DNA from: Hygrocybe punicea
Lineage: Eukaryota > Basidiomycota > Agaricomycetes > Agaricales > Hygrophoraceae
Length of the DNA: 64,000 nucleotides
Reading direction: 5' to 3'
NCBI GenBank assembly: GCA_963556145.1
Contig: OY744468.1
Coordinates: forward strand, 5,270,001-5,334,000
Of this stretch, positions 54,989-64,000 are shown in pieces (positions within the stretch are counted from its first letter, which is position 1; each line of letters begins with the position of its first letter). A program made the translations under genes and the position numbers. The notes below the pieces were generated by a model that was not told where the DNA came from, did no database searches, and was given only the letters and a program-made list of their open reading frames with translations.

Positions 54989-57294
54989 TCAAGTGAGCCT
55001 TCGGTGCTGGCTTGATAGGAGATCATAGAATTCACAGAACTTGTTGCAAATATGATCATCTCCAAAGTAGGTGAAGGAGGCCACCAAATTTCCATCAGCA
55101 AACACACACTCAGGTCTGAGGTCACTTTTGATACAAAGTAGGCATCAGAATACATAAAGAACAAGTAAAACTTACGGCAAAGTGATTATTTGTGGATCAG
55201 AGAGTAAAGTGAGACCTCCTGTGAGAAGTTGAATGTCAGCATGATTCTTGGTGACAAAACAATATTGTATACCTTGTTGATCAGAAACAAAGACATGACG
55301 CTGAGTCCCGAGCATTTGGACGTGCTGAGCAAATGACAAGAATAGACCAACGTATTCCCTCTTTGAGTCCAGCTGTGGAAGAGGAGCTGCCGAAGTGTTG
55401 TTGATATACTTGAGGAAATCTCCATCTGATCCATCAATGACTTCCTCCAATAAATATGCATCTCGTTTATTGTTACTAGCCACCGCCAATGCTACATTGA
55501 CATAATGCATCTTCAGTACAGGAAAGGGTGGCTTTCCTCGAGTCCAGTTTTCCTTTTCCATAAACTTGTATATGAGGCGCATCAGAGCTGAAGCCCAGCG
55601 TGAACAGTTGATTTCGGTGGTCAGTAATTCAGCTTGTTTAGGACCTTCAAATATAATTCGAGAATCCGACGTTTGGCTGTTACAAAATGCCTGCTTGACA
55701 CAAACGGCAAGAGATTCCGAGCCTGGAAAGACTGGCTTGTTGGTATGACCAAAGTATGCCACTTTGCAAGCACCAGAAATGGGGTCATTGGTATTGAACG
55801 TGAGGATGATGGGGAAACCTTTGTCCACGAGGAGAACAGGGGCCTTCGGCTTTGCAATAAGGTGATCAATGGAAGGGAACTCCGTTGGATAAACCATGCA
55901 TTCCATGATTTTGAGGTCAACTTCGAAACAGATGAGTTGTCAGGGCCATTAGTGCATGTTGATCCACTTACATATCCCTTGCATAGCTTTCTGACCTGGT
56001 GCTTTTTGTGCTTGCAATGCATGCCTCAGTCGAGAAGTACTGGTGATACCTGTGCTGGTGACTGATTGTAATGCCAGTGAACGGGTTCGAGGGACATCGG
56101 AAGAGTTGTCATCGGCTGATAATTTGGCATGCTGTCGTTTGGGCCTGGGTGGAGCTGCAATTTCTTTCACTTCTGTGACAAGCTGAATGACAGTCAATCA
56201 ACCAGACATTCTTCGGTGTGTTTGCATACCTGTAACGGCACAGAGTCATCTCGGATACTGTTGGTATGTGCAATTTCATATAGTTCATGTGATATTGCTA
56301 GTATCAACTCGAGAACCTTTCCACCAGCTTCAAAATGTCTTTTACCTCGAACCATTTTGAAATATCATTGCGAGACAGCATCAACATCAAGATTCCATAA
56401 CCCCTTTGGTAAGAGCTCTTCCCATTGTGCGGATCGGAGTTCGACATCATCAGGATTGAGCCCCATGCCTTTTGTCCACTTAATGTACTTGTGTGCTACA
56501 GCCGTCACTCCAGTCAACTTGAGATCATTCACGCCACTATGAACAGGTATGGATCCAACGGTCTCGCAAATATCCTGTGAACGCCACATTGAATTGGCTC
56601 TTGTGGAAATGTCATGGCTTCACTCACCGCAACCCATACGGCTGTTTTTCGACCTGGAAGCAGCACCTTCACCCAAAACTTAATAATGATGACCTCAGCA
56701 ACAGGCCCAACTGAAAATGCCTGGGCACTGAACCAATTCTTTAACTCCACGTAACACTGACGGGCTTCTTGATAGCCGTTGACAGTGGGTAGGTTCCAGA
56801 ATTCCACAGGGAATGTTAGTTGCGGGGCCTGATTATAGAGGGCTGGTGTTATGATCACCAGCCCCGGGGCTTGAGGGGGAGGCAATGGTCGGAAACCATC
56901 ATGTCGAGCTAGATATCCAAGTGCCTGCACCGGATCTGTCCGCTCTGTAACATTCGGCATGTGAGTCAGCATATCCAGTAATATTCTCATACTCACCACT
57001 GCACTGTGCAACAGCAACTTGTCTCTGGATAGATTAACACTTTCCACAGCTGTGTCTCATATGGGTTAGTAAAATGGAGGTAAAATGATGAAAGTGGTTA
57101 CCATCAACACAGCGAGTGGTTTTTTTGTTGAGGGAGTACTGATGGCAGTCAGAGCACACTTTTTGCCCAGCCCGAGAGTGATCTTGGTTCAACAGATAAA
57201 ATATCCCTGCAGGCGGCTTGATCTGCTTCTTGCATGGACCACCGCAGATGACAATTTCATTTTCAGATGTGAATTCAGCGGCGTACTGTGGCAT
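54989..57294 (-). pseudogene. Alpha-kinase domain protein, one nonsense codon, otherwise intact (659 codons)
   Basis: Seven exons join in phase: 57102-57294, 56997-57049, 56628-56924, 56230-56574, 55972-56182, 55176-55920 and 54989-55124. The N-terminus has a possible Zn-binding segment (ICGGPCKKQIKPPAG ... VCSDCHQYSLNKKTTRC). The C-terminal alpha-kinase part: VKQAFCNSQTSDSRIIFEGP, TTEINCSRWASALMRLIYKF, KMHYVNVALAVASNNKRDAY, LLEEVIDGSDGDFLKYINNT, LFLSFAQHVQMLGTQRHVFV, TLLSDPQIITLP, then ECVFADGNLVASF and the zinc module DDHICNKFCEFYDL. Alpha-kinases are atypical Ser/Thr kinases (eEF2 kinase, myosin heavy-chain kinase) and are expanded in mushrooms. The single lesion is TGA at 56365-56367 (DAVSQ|YFKMVRG), consistent with CGA to TGA. 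No intron removes it. Confidence 0.83.
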
Positions 57295-57379
57295 GGATTG
57301 AAATATAAAAAGGAATGTTGGGGAGCAAAGGAGAGTTGTGTTGGGAGTGACGAGTATTCCGAAGGCAGGGACACTGATG

Positions 57380-57699
57380 TAGGGAAATGCAGGGATAAGG
57401 GTAATCCCTGATCCGCAGGTATCCGTACTCATAAGAGTACGAGTACGGATACAGATTCTCGTATCCGTGGGCTTCAAAATGAGCCTAAGATCATCCGAAA
57501 CGGTCAAGAATTGACTGAGATAGAGACTAAACATTGATTTGACTCTATCTCAGTCAATTCTTGACCGTTTCGGGTGATCTCAGGCTCATTTTGATCAGGA
57601 ATCCGTGGGTAAAATCCGTGGATATTGTATCCGTATCTGTGGGGAGTACGAGTACGGATACAGACAAATGTATCCTGGGATTACCCCTGCATTTCCCTA
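57380..57699. mobile_element. hAT-type MITE (320 bp) with 8-bp target duplication
   Basis: Starts TAGGGAAATGCAGGGATAAG and ends with the complement (...CCTGCATTTCCCTA). It is flanked on both sides by CACTGATG (57372-57379 and 57700-57707), an 8-bp duplication as made by hAT transposases. The interior holds a second, ~50-bp perfect inverted repeat (CTATCTCAGTCAATTCTTGA and complement) around 57,535, and repeated GAGTACGAGTACGGATACAG. It sits just upstream of the alpha-kinase start. Confidence 0.93.
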
Positions 57700-58089
57700 C
57701 ACTGATGTGACTGAATAAAATTTTATTGGCCATAAATTGTGTGAAATGATGGAAGTGTAACCTCAGTCCGAATTGGGATTTCCATGCCGATTGGTGTTCA
57801 ACTGCTGAACTCTGTGTATTGTTATTGTACTTTAAAGGAAGCAAAGTTTACATATATATCATGATCTCGAGACTGACCAGCCCCAAAACGTCCACACAGG
57901 ATCAATCAGCTTGCCTAGCCAATATGTTGTGAAAGTGTAATACATTTACTTGCTGACACGTTGAATACATTTTGAATTGAGTAGCATTTGAAGGTATGGT
58001 ACACAATACATATATGATAAACAGCATTCCTACTTATTCTTGCTAAAGGGAAGTCATTTTCGGTGGAAGCTGATCCAGCGCTCAGTGCT

Positions 58090-58505
58090 CTGGAACTTGG
58101 TAGCTTTCTTGTCTGTGATGCCGATGAACTGCTGTTGTAGGCGGTACGATGCATCAAAATAGAAGAGGTCACTGTTGGGGTTGACATGGTGGAATGTTGC
58201 AACGTCCTGGCAATTGGGGAGCGTCACCGAGGCCCTGATAAGCTGTATGTGTGTTCGTGTGCATACCTTGCCAACCACGGTTGGGGCACACAGCAAGATT
58301 GGCTTGTCTGTACCAAAAGCAATAGGATACAACTTGCTTTGAATACAATTCAAACTAGGCCCAGTAAAGGCCTGCCAAGCCCACTCTGGAAGCACCATGA
58401 TGGGGACGTGTTCGCCCTTGATGACCGGTTTCCACTTCGGGACCGGAAAGTGGATCTCCTCATGGTCCTGGCATGTTCGCTTGAGCGAACCGTCAGGAAG
58501 TTTGC
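58090..58505 (-). pseudogene. BRR2: Captured fragment of the spliceosomal helicase BRR2
   Basis: Within a 190-codon ORF (58054-58626), two separated parts of Brr2 (U5 snRNP Ski2-like RNA helicase) are fused. Part one: KLPDGSLKRTCQDHEEIHFP, then PEWAWQAF, LNCIQSKLYPIAFGTDKPIL and LLCAPTVVGK, where active Brr2 has APTGAGKT. Part two: RASVTLPNCQDVATFHHVNP (motif III SATLPN mutated), LFYFDASYRLQQQFIGITDK and KATKFQ. The ~150 residues normally between Walker A and motif III are missing. No ATPase is possible. This is a dead gene piece carried between the inverted arms, not the host BRR2 gene. Confidence 0.82.
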
Positions 58506-58765
58506 ACTTTTTGTTCGACATGAGGTGGCCACCCTGGCTAACTGCTGTGCCCTCAAGGTTGACTGTCGTTCTCGGTTGGACAATGGAGCCAGGTGAAGGG
58601 TGATCTTGGGGGTTCATGGTGTGCAAACATGTCAGAACATGGCGATCCCCAGCAAGTTCCCTAAGGATCCAGACAACAGCCTTTGGCCTTTGGCCACCTT
58701 GACATTGATAAGCTCATCACTGGGTGACAGACATACCTGTCAATACATGGGTACCCCTCAGTATC

Positions 58766-59842
58766 GAAATGATAAAGACATGATGATGCAACCTTCTTGT
58801 CGTTTACACCGAGATTGTAGTAGAACAACAGGAGCTCACATAGCTCGTCCTCGGGAGCTTGGAGTGTGTCAGCCAGAAAGAAAGAGATGGAATGAAAAAC
58901 AACTGATGGCATGGCTTGTATTGGTTTTTCTGGTTCACCTTGGTCATGGGTGAGAAGAAAAGACGGCATGTTTCACAACACATGCCTGCAATTGTTGTCA
59001 AGATTCCACAATAAAGCAAAGATCACCGACTTGCTATCCCACTGCCAGACGCTATCACCAGCTTTGCTCAAAGACCAAATCAGAGCTTGCCATATGAAGT
59101 GAAAGCACCAGGGTGAATCTACGCAAGAGCAGAATCTTCAAGAGCATTTAATTCAACATTTCACAAACAGGAGTATCCAAAAATTTTCATTATTCTCCTC
59201 TAAAAACCACTCCCATCATGGCAATTTCATCACCCAGATCAACATCACCTGCAAAACCGTTAGCCCCGATAATTTCAATGCGAGAAACAGAAGGGCAAGC
59301 AGGGGGGGGGGGGAAACTCACGGATATGCGCCATATTCGCATTATCCAAATGCTTACAATGATTCTCCACCATCGTTGCGAATTTCGGCCTGCACAGGAA
59401 CTAATGACGCTTCAGGAGACCCTTCACTGCTGCTTTGGATGTCAAACAATTGGAGGGAGAGAGGGAGGGGCGACAATCCATCGTTCTCATTCCCCATGCC
59501 CGAAAGTTGGGCTGGGGCCAATAGAAGTGCCAGAGAGTCAAACGATATGAGGGCCAGGGCAAGCAGGGATAATTGGCCGTCGTTTTCGATGCTCAGACCT
59601 AGTGCTGAGGTGGGTGGGAGCATCAACGAGTTGAATGATTGAAGGTTGAGTGTGAGTGGAGACAGTCGGCCATCTTCATTTGAGCCAACACCTGCAAGTT
59701 GGGCCTGGGCAGATAGAGGCCCCAGCGAGTCAAACAATAGCAGGGTGAGCGCAAGGGGAGATAACAGACCAGATTCATTATTGCCATTGGCGTTGGCCAT
59801 GGCTTGGGTGGGATTGTTTGGGGTGGATAGCGGCGGTGGCGA
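58766..59842 (-). repeat. Right arm of the 5.6-kb-spaced inverted repeat
   Basis: Mirror of 52047-53129, including the LSPL-repeat ORF and the first integrase-core exon (LCELLLFYYNLGVNDKKVAS). At the inner border the copy leaves homology at CTCAGTATCG; beyond it lies unrelated sequence, so here the integrase exon has no partner exons. Confidence 0.9.
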
Positions 59843-59893
59843 GTCGCTTTGTGCCTTGAGCACCAGTGTGGATGAGGTAGGGTGGTGGGACAT
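59354..59893 (-). CDS. Leu/Ser-rich tandem-repeat protein in the right arm, 179 aa
   Basis: The longer copy of the protein at 52086-52532. It begins MSHHPTSSTLVLKAQSDSPP, encoded by leader X, followed by the same four LSPL units with a few substitutions. The left copy lacks this leader because block Y replaces it. Function unknown. Confidence 0.5.
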   Translation of the reverse strand: MSHHPTSSTLVLKAQSDSPPPLSTPNNPTQAMANANGNNESGLLSPLALTLLLFDSLGPLSAQAQLAGVGSNEDGRLSPLTLNLQSFNSLMLPPTSALGLSIENDGQLSLLALALISFDSLALLLAPAQLSGMGNENDGLSPLPLSLQLFDIQSSSEGSPEASLVPVQAEIRNDGGESL

Positions 59894-59999
59894 TAGATCG
59901 TTGTTTGGGGGTGTGAGTGTTTAAAGCACGACTGCAACCCAAAACGTGCAAATAAAGTGTGGGAACTACAGCGGTATGGTGATGAGGATGTCACCATGA

Positions 60000-60868
60000 G
60001 GAGGAGGGGCACTTGTAGTAGTTGTGCCTGGTCAGTCACGTGATCAGGTTCCCACAGTTTGACCTAGTTAGTAGCCTTCCAGATGTAGTAGTCAGTCCAT
60101 CCATCCTATCCAGTCGACTTCCTCTCGAGTCCTGCGTGAGCCCCCGGAGTGGTACCGAGGTACCACTCCAGCGGCGAGTCGCTTTGTGCCTCAAGCACCA
60201 GTGTGGATGAGGTAGGGTGGTGGGACATTAGATTGTTGTTTGGGGGTGTGAGTGTTTAAAGCGCGACTGCAACCCAAAACGTGCAAATAAAGTGCAGGAA
60301 CTACAGCTATTGCTAGGTGAGTGTTTCTCCTTTATCTAAGTAATATCTGATAGATTCTGTACACAACAGACCCAATGTCACTAGACTTCGACGAGGTCGT
60401 TTGTCTCACCAACCGAATGGGCATCAACAAAGTCACCCGAATGCCCACCACGTCTTGAGGTTGCAAGCCCATATGTGACACCTCCAACAAACTGAAGCTG
60501 GTGTGGCCGGCGAAGGGTTTTGAGGCCTCCTACTAAGTTCCAGGACTCTTGAAGTATAGATTCATGATTGTCTAATAGCAATTCCACATATCTTTTACTC
60601 AATAGTCTGGTGGTAATCTGATCAAGCCTCAGTCTTATATCAGAATTTATTGCTATGAAGATACTTGTACATGAAGGCACTTGATGCTATGTGGACACTT
60701 GTTAAATGCTATGAAGACACTTACTACTATATTACTTGTATGTGGAACACTTATCATTACTATGGTGGAGTGTCCTGGGTCCTAATGCCATGCCACATCT
60801 GACATTGAATATCGCGTTACAAAAAAGGGCTGATCACTGTTGCTTTCCATAGGCCTGGCCCCTGGACA
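60000..60868 (-). repeat. Repeat block Y-X-A, right copy
   Basis: Inverted counterpart of 41262-42135, with the same 99-codon ORF (60381-60680, minus). Here Y (60000-60173) is bracketed by two copies of leader X (60174-60310 and 59843-59999), an X-Y-X arrangement. It ends at TGCTTTCCATAGGCC. Confidence 0.8.
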
Positions 60869-61572
60869 GTGTAGGTCAAGGTCTTGTTTCTTTACCTCCA
60901 TTCACTCAATTGCATTTAACTTCTAGGCAGAGCTTGGACAAATATCCTTTCTGTTTAACATTTGTTGTAAACATCCATAGCTACATTACCTGGCCTGAAA
61001 GTTTGAATTTGAATGCACATATCATAGTATACAAAGCTGTTCACAAAAAGTATGATTTTTTGCACTTTGCACATATTTTTCAATTTTGAAAATTGAAATA
61101 ATTTGGAATGAAATAAATGTCAAGAAAATTGTTAGTTACTTCATATATTCCACACTAACAAAAGACCTAAAAAAATTAAGCAGTCAAGGCAGAGTATTGG
61201 CTACATGGCTAAAGGAATGAAAAACTATGAGTGTTAGTATTTTTGATCATTTAATTGTTCTACCTGAATTGCTTAGCTTTTGCAGGCAATTTTGTAGTGA
61301 AAGACATGCAGAGCAACTGAGAAATTTCTTGATATTTATTTAATTCAAAATCAATACAAATTTTGCAAAACTTGTGGGAGTCTCCAAAACCTGCACAATT
61401 TAATAATGTAATTTGAGAAGTATTTGCCATGGTGAAGGTGTAAATAAAAAGTTGCTTGTTACATAGATTTCATCAAGAGTGTCAATTATACCCATAAGCA
61501 AGACAAGTTTGAATTCTTTTTGCTATTCAGCATTGACCAGTATGCCCCTGATGACATCTGTGAGATATTTGG
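60869..61572. other. AT-rich unassigned DNA
   Basis: No coding or repeat signal recognised except low CpG and A/T-rich stretches. Probably decayed transposon. Confidence 0.4.
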
Positions 61573-62128
61573 CATCTCCAGGAGAAGCATTTGTCATTGG
61601 CAAGCTAACTATCACATCTATGGATTGGTTGTCCCACCCCCCACCCCCCTTCGTGGCCAGCCTCAAATGCTGATAGACCTCAACACCCTCCTTCTGGAGG
61701 CCCCAGAACTCTATCTCAATGAAATTCAGGTTCATTTGCAGGCTTGAGAAAATGCCATTCAAATGTATTGACTGCAAGATTGCTAGTTTGTAGTATTATA
61801 CCACCAACATTTTTGCAATGAAATCCAAGAACTTGTCCCAATTCATGCCAGTCTTAAATATCTCAGGCCCAAATGTCAAAGGCTCTGACTTTTTGGTTTT
61901 GGTCCTTTTCATTGCTGTACAGACACATTTGGGCAGCTGAAGCCTGAGAACTGAGAGAGTGATCTCAAATTCAATAACCTGTGCAGCCACAGCAGGATGG
62001 CTGGGCTGGGAGGATGTTGGGAAGGTATTGGCCAGGGATAATTGGCACGTCAGCATCGGCTACTGCATAGAGCATTGCCTATGCTGAGAAGGCAATTGCC
62101 GGACTCTGCCAAGGAAAAACAAAAAAGT
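61573..62128 (+). mobile_element. Tc1/mariner-type transposon relic, copy 2
   Basis: Direct repeat of 36319-36890. The better copy reads DDICEIFGISRRSICHWQAN, then YHIYGLVVPPPTPLRGQPQM and LIDLNTLLLEAPELYLNEIQ, a helix-turn-helix and linker typical of Tc1/IS630-like transposases (homology by family resemblance). Short insertions and deletions separate the copies. No DDE core. Confidence 0.68.
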
Positions 62129-62460
62129 GCTGTATGTGTTGTACTAGCTTGACGTCTTTGAGATTACATTGTGGTGAACTCAGATTGCAGAAGGGAGAGG
62201 GAAGCACAAGATAGGATAACTACTTTTGTAGGGATCAGAGAAGCAGGAAGGGAGAGAAGGATGAAGAGAGGGGTTGGGTGAAAGCCAAGAGGCTTCCCAG
62301 CCCCGGAAAGAGTGATTCTGGCCTGTGGGAAGGAACTGGTGTGAGCAGCAAAACCCAAGGCTTGATAGGAGGGCGATGACGCGACGGGTGAACATCGGTT
62401 CCCATGTTTTAGGAGGCGGCTGGAAGGAGAGGGACTCACAAACGTTAACGGACTGGGGGC
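62129..62460. other. Unassigned DNA
   Basis: A minus ORF (62180-62518) is Ser/Pro-rich and has no family signature. Confidence 0.35.
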
Positions 62461-63365
62461 ATTGTGAGGTGATGTAGAGGGTCGACATCCCTCTGAGTCC
62501 GTATCCTCGATATATCACGAATCCGGACGAACCCGATGCCTCTATTCAACTCGCATTCGAACCCGACGCAACCCGACATGACGTGACGTGACCCAACATG
62601 ACCGATGTAACCCAACACATGCCACCTTTGTCACAGCCGCTTTCAGACCAAATCCGGCAGCCTCAAACGCCTCGGAGTTCCAATTCCAGGAGATGGATCT
62701 CTTCGGACTCAATCCCCGACTTCGGATTTACCTTATTTATGCATCCCCTCATCCTTTCAGAGATATGTAGGACTTTCTAGATCTTTTCCTTGCATATTCG
62801 TTTTCCCCTCCATTTTCTTGTCTTCGTCGCATTGCAACCCCCCTTTCCACATCTCCATTTCATCTTTTCTTTGTAGTTTCTATTGGCTGAAGTAGACATG
62901 TCCGAAAGTAGCTACACACACATGTACTATAAAAACGGTCCCCGACAACCGTACAAAAAGAAGATACCCTTAGTCCCCGTTTCCCTCATAGTCAGAATCC
63001 TTTTAATCCCTTCAAATGCTCGTCCACGTAGACCCTTAGCTTTCTATAGTTCACCTCGTTATCTTTATCACTGTTCCTGTATATTTGTTCATCATTTCCG
63101 ACCCGACCCGACCCGACCCGCCGTACCCGACATTGTTGGCATCATCAGGTTCTTTATTATTTGTCCGTTTTCACTCCGTTCATTGCCGGATTCGTCATTA
63201 TTAGTCCAGTTTTACGTGGCGGCTTTACTTTTACTAACATTCCCTTCCTTTTACTACTATTCCCGACACTGATTTATCCAGTCACTTCTACGCTGACACC
63301 CACTGGTTAGGATCTTTATTTATCAATATAGTTCCGAAGCCACCAAGAACCCGCATCTACAGCGA
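62461..63365 (-). mobile_element. 3' end of a tyrosine-recombinase element (block B), right copy
   Basis: Inverted counterpart of the left copy at 42136-43057: begins TGTAGAGGGTCGACATC on the plus strand and contains (CCCGA)n at 63099-63121. It joins directly to the recombinase ORF at 63323-63724, showing that block B is the non-coding tail of that element. Confidence 0.72.
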
Positions 63366-63724
63366 ATGAAGCCTTCATGTAGGGCAGGGGATGCCTGCAT
63401 ATACGGCGCCATGATTTGGGCATGTTTCCGCAGATAGAGGAGAAAGGCATCACTGGCCCAGCAACCTTTGGCCCTCATTACATCGAAGGGGACGCCTCGG
63501 AGTAGGTATTCAAGGGTTGATCCGATGCGGATGCCATGGCCTTGGAGGGGGTCCACATTCAAGTTGCGGGCAGCCTTGGCCAGGCGTTCTAGCATCTTGG
63601 TTCTTGTGAGGGCCCGGAAGCCCTTGCCGTAGCAGTGTAGTAGGTGTCCCTGACCTGTCACGTGACCCAATTCCCACGGTTGATTGTAGTCAGTAGCTGA
63701 TCTGATGTAGTAGACAGTCCTCAT
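63323..63724 (-). pseudogene. Tyrosine recombinase C-terminal part
   Basis: 133 codons. The conserved end reads RLAKAARNLNVDPLQGHGIR, then IGSTLEYLLRGVPFDVMRAK, CWASDAFLLYLRKHAQIMAP. The box-II H-x-x-R (HGIR) and the nucleophile Tyr in LLYLRKHAQ are present, unlike in the two DIRS-like copies above. The N-terminal part runs into a diverged block Y (63650-63800), so this copy is truncated. Related recombinases are common in Agaricomycete mobile elements. Confidence 0.72.
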
Positions 63725-63800
63725 CCTAGTCTTTCCGGGCTTTCCAGCTAGACTCCGTCGGAGAGTCCCTCAGCAGCCTCCAACCCTCTCCAACATGGTG
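63646..63800 (-). repeat. Diverged block Y, copy 4
   Basis: Aligns with the other Y copies over GTCACGTGAC, GTAGTAG(A/T)CAGTCC and CATCCTA. In place of the GGAGTGGTACC palindrome it has another short palindrome (GACTCCGTCGGAGAGTC). The flank CAACATGGTGATGAGAG is shared, inverted, with the copy at 51.9 kb. Confidence 0.65.
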
Positions 63801-64000
63801 ATGAGAGCGGATTTGAACCCTGCCAACAATTTCCTGTGATCTCCCAGCTTTCTGCCCTTTTCTGGCCCTTTTCTGCACTTTTTCGAGCCCCAGAACATTT
63901 CTGAGCACCAAGAACCAAGTCCTTTTATTATCCAAGAACTGACAACTTTCAGAACTTCAAGCACCAAGCACCAAGAACTTTCAGAACCTGAGTACCGAGA
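63801..64000. other. Right edge, unassigned
   Basis: Contains GGATTTGAACCCTGCC (complement GGTTCAAATCC, a tRNA B-box-like string) followed by A/C-rich repeats (CAAGCACCAAG). A tRNA-derived short element is possible but no tRNA fold was found. Confidence 0.3.

Noticed and set aside
63820..63850. Second GGTTCAAATCC-like string on the minus strand
   Set aside because: Same test failed; a tRNA-derived short element remains possible but an A box was not found.

Overview
The window is nuclear DNA of a filamentous basidiomycete, most likely an Agaricomycete. The genes are broken by many short GT-AG introns (about 50-80 nt, some exons only 10-15 nt). The families are typical of mushrooms: a GH79 glycosidase, an NsdD/Gat-type GATA factor, an alpha-kinase, an integrase-core protein, tyrosine-recombinase (YR) retroelements and a chromodomain Gypsy element. 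All calls come from reading the sequence; no database search was run.

Bases 1-23.8 kb are gene-dense and host-like. In order: a RAI1/DXO decapping nuclease (minus, runs off the left edge), a small charged protein (plus), a two-domain ABM-like protein (minus), a polyQ GATA zinc-finger regulator (plus), a secreted GH79 glycosidase (plus), an enoyl-CoA hydratase/isomerase (minus), a large nuclear-looking protein of unknown function (minus), an Irc21-like cytochrome b5 protein (minus), a minisatellite-encoded repeat protein (minus), a one-pass membrane protein (minus) and a 15-exon aldo-keto reductase (minus). For most of these I could splice every exon in phase.

Bases 24-36.9 kb are transposon territory: two related fold-back palindromes, an old CpG-poor DIRS-like retroelement, a younger DIRS-like retroelement split by a solo LTR, and a Tc1/mariner-type relic. 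Two host genes follow: a PB1-domain protein (37.5-39.6 kb, plus) and an Arp10-like actin-related protein (39.8-41.2 kb, minus). The upstream exons of the Arp10 gene are missing exactly where repeats begin.

Bases 41.2-64 kb are a nest of mobile DNA. A full-length Gypsy chromovirus (43,909-51,010; 563-bp LTRs, 5-bp target duplication) carries an extra ORF with an ASCH-type motif. To its right, nearly identical ~1.08-kb inverted arms (52.05-53.13 and 58.77-59.84 kb) enclose a broken integrase-core gene, an alpha-kinase gene with one nonsense codon, a hAT-type MITE with 8-bp target duplication, and a captured fragment of the spliceosomal helicase BRR2. Shuffled shorter repeats (here called X, Y, A and B) occur in both orientations on the two sides. 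Every in-frame premature stop that I located in the mobile region is TGA where CGA is plausible, and both DIRS-like recombinases have lost catalytic arginines. This suggests C-to-T decay at CpG sites as the main inactivating process.
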